NCBI GenBank assembly: GCA_018066825.1
Contig: JAGPVU010000169.1
Span: forward strand, 1-6,623
Length of the DNA stretch: 6,623 nucleotides
Reading direction: 5' to 3'
Origin: Cycloclasticus sp.
GTDB taxonomy: Bacteria > Pseudomonadota > Gammaproteobacteria > Methylococcales > Cycloclasticaceae
Shown here: piece after piece, positions 6,542 through 6,623 of the stretch
How positions within the stretch are numbered: position 1 is the first letter of the stretch
Layout of the letters: each line of letters opens with the position of its first letter
The notes under the pieces: model-generated
What the model was told of the DNA's origin: nothing
Seen by the model: only the letters and a program-made list of their open reading frames with translations
The model's database searches: none
Program-made: the position numbers and the translations under genes

Positions 6542-6623
6542 ATGGGTGATTTGTCTGTAACCGACATAGAGAGTAAGTTAAAAGAGTTTATTGATCCTTT
6601 AACGGGGCAAAGTATTTTGACCG
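6542..6623 (+). CDS. apbC: Mrp/ApbC-type Fe-S cluster carrier protein, N-terminal 27 residues (runs off right edge)
   Basis: The visible product begins MGDLSVTDIESKLKEF and continues IDPLTGQSILT. This matches the short MIP18-like (DUF59) domain that opens Mrp/ApbC proteins in gammaproteobacteria, where the pattern I-x-x-x-L-x-x-x-x-D-P is usual. Full-length ApbC is a cytosolic P-loop ATPase of about 350-380 residues that carries Fe-S clusters to target proteins; that ATPase domain lies beyond the window. GGAG (6533-6536) sits 5 bases before the ATG, which supports this start. The placement opposite metG is the arrangement known from E. coli (mrp next to metG) and strengthens the call. Only 27 residues are seen, so the call rests on the motif and on context together. 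Confidence 0.85.
   Translation, partial: MGDLSVTDIESKLKEFIDPLTGQSILT

Noticed and set aside
6361..6549. Plus-strand open frame of 62 codons overlapping the mrp start
   Set aside because: It has no ribosome-binding site, a composition like untranslated DNA, overlaps the candidate promoter, and runs out of frame into the supported mrp start.
1..6623. Mobile elements, CRISPR arrays, tRNA or rRNA genes
   Set aside because: No transposase or integrase frame, no regularly spaced direct repeats and no tRNA or rRNA signature was seen on either strand.

Overview
The window looks like chromosomal DNA of a gammaproteobacterium, probably marine or from another aquatic habitat. A methionyl-tRNA synthetase gene (metG) runs off the left edge. 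The start of an Mrp/ApbC-type Fe-S carrier gene runs off the right edge in the opposite direction. In E. coli and many relatives these two housekeeping genes are divergent near neighbours. Here about 6.2 kb separates them, and every gene in that interval lies on the minus strand. The species cannot be named from this sequence. The base composition is moderately AT-rich, and the small DUF3012-type lipoprotein fits marine gammaproteobacteria.

Layout in minus-strand transcription order (right to left): (1) about 6165-6343, a very small DUF3012-like lipoprotein whose signal peptide and mature part are in different frames because an A-run is one base short. (2) 5996-6164, a leader region with a TATAAT box and a strong 30-bp near-palindrome just upstream of the next gene. 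(3) 3566-5995, an 809-residue protein that joins a transglutaminase-like periplasmic domain, about seven membrane helices and a C-terminal ATP-grasp ligase of the alpha-L-glutamate-ligase-like (RimK-related) type. (4) 1688-3565, a membrane-anchored protein made largely of TPR repeats, starting directly at the previous stop codon. (5) 536-1657, an outer-membrane beta-barrel protein with a signal peptide. (6) 487-520, a strong intrinsic terminator. (7) A metG promoter region, then metG.

The centre of interest is the three-gene operon. Its parts span the envelope: a cytosolic peptide-bond-forming ligase fused to an inner-membrane and periplasmic module, a periplasmic TPR scaffold, and an outer-membrane barrel. 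That arrangement resembles the synthase, TPR and porin logic of exopolysaccharide secretion (alginate, PNAG, cellulose), but with an amino-acid ligase in place of the sugar synthase. My inference is that it makes, processes and possibly exports a glutamate-like peptide polymer or peptide tag. The domain identities are well supported. The product and its export are hypothetical.
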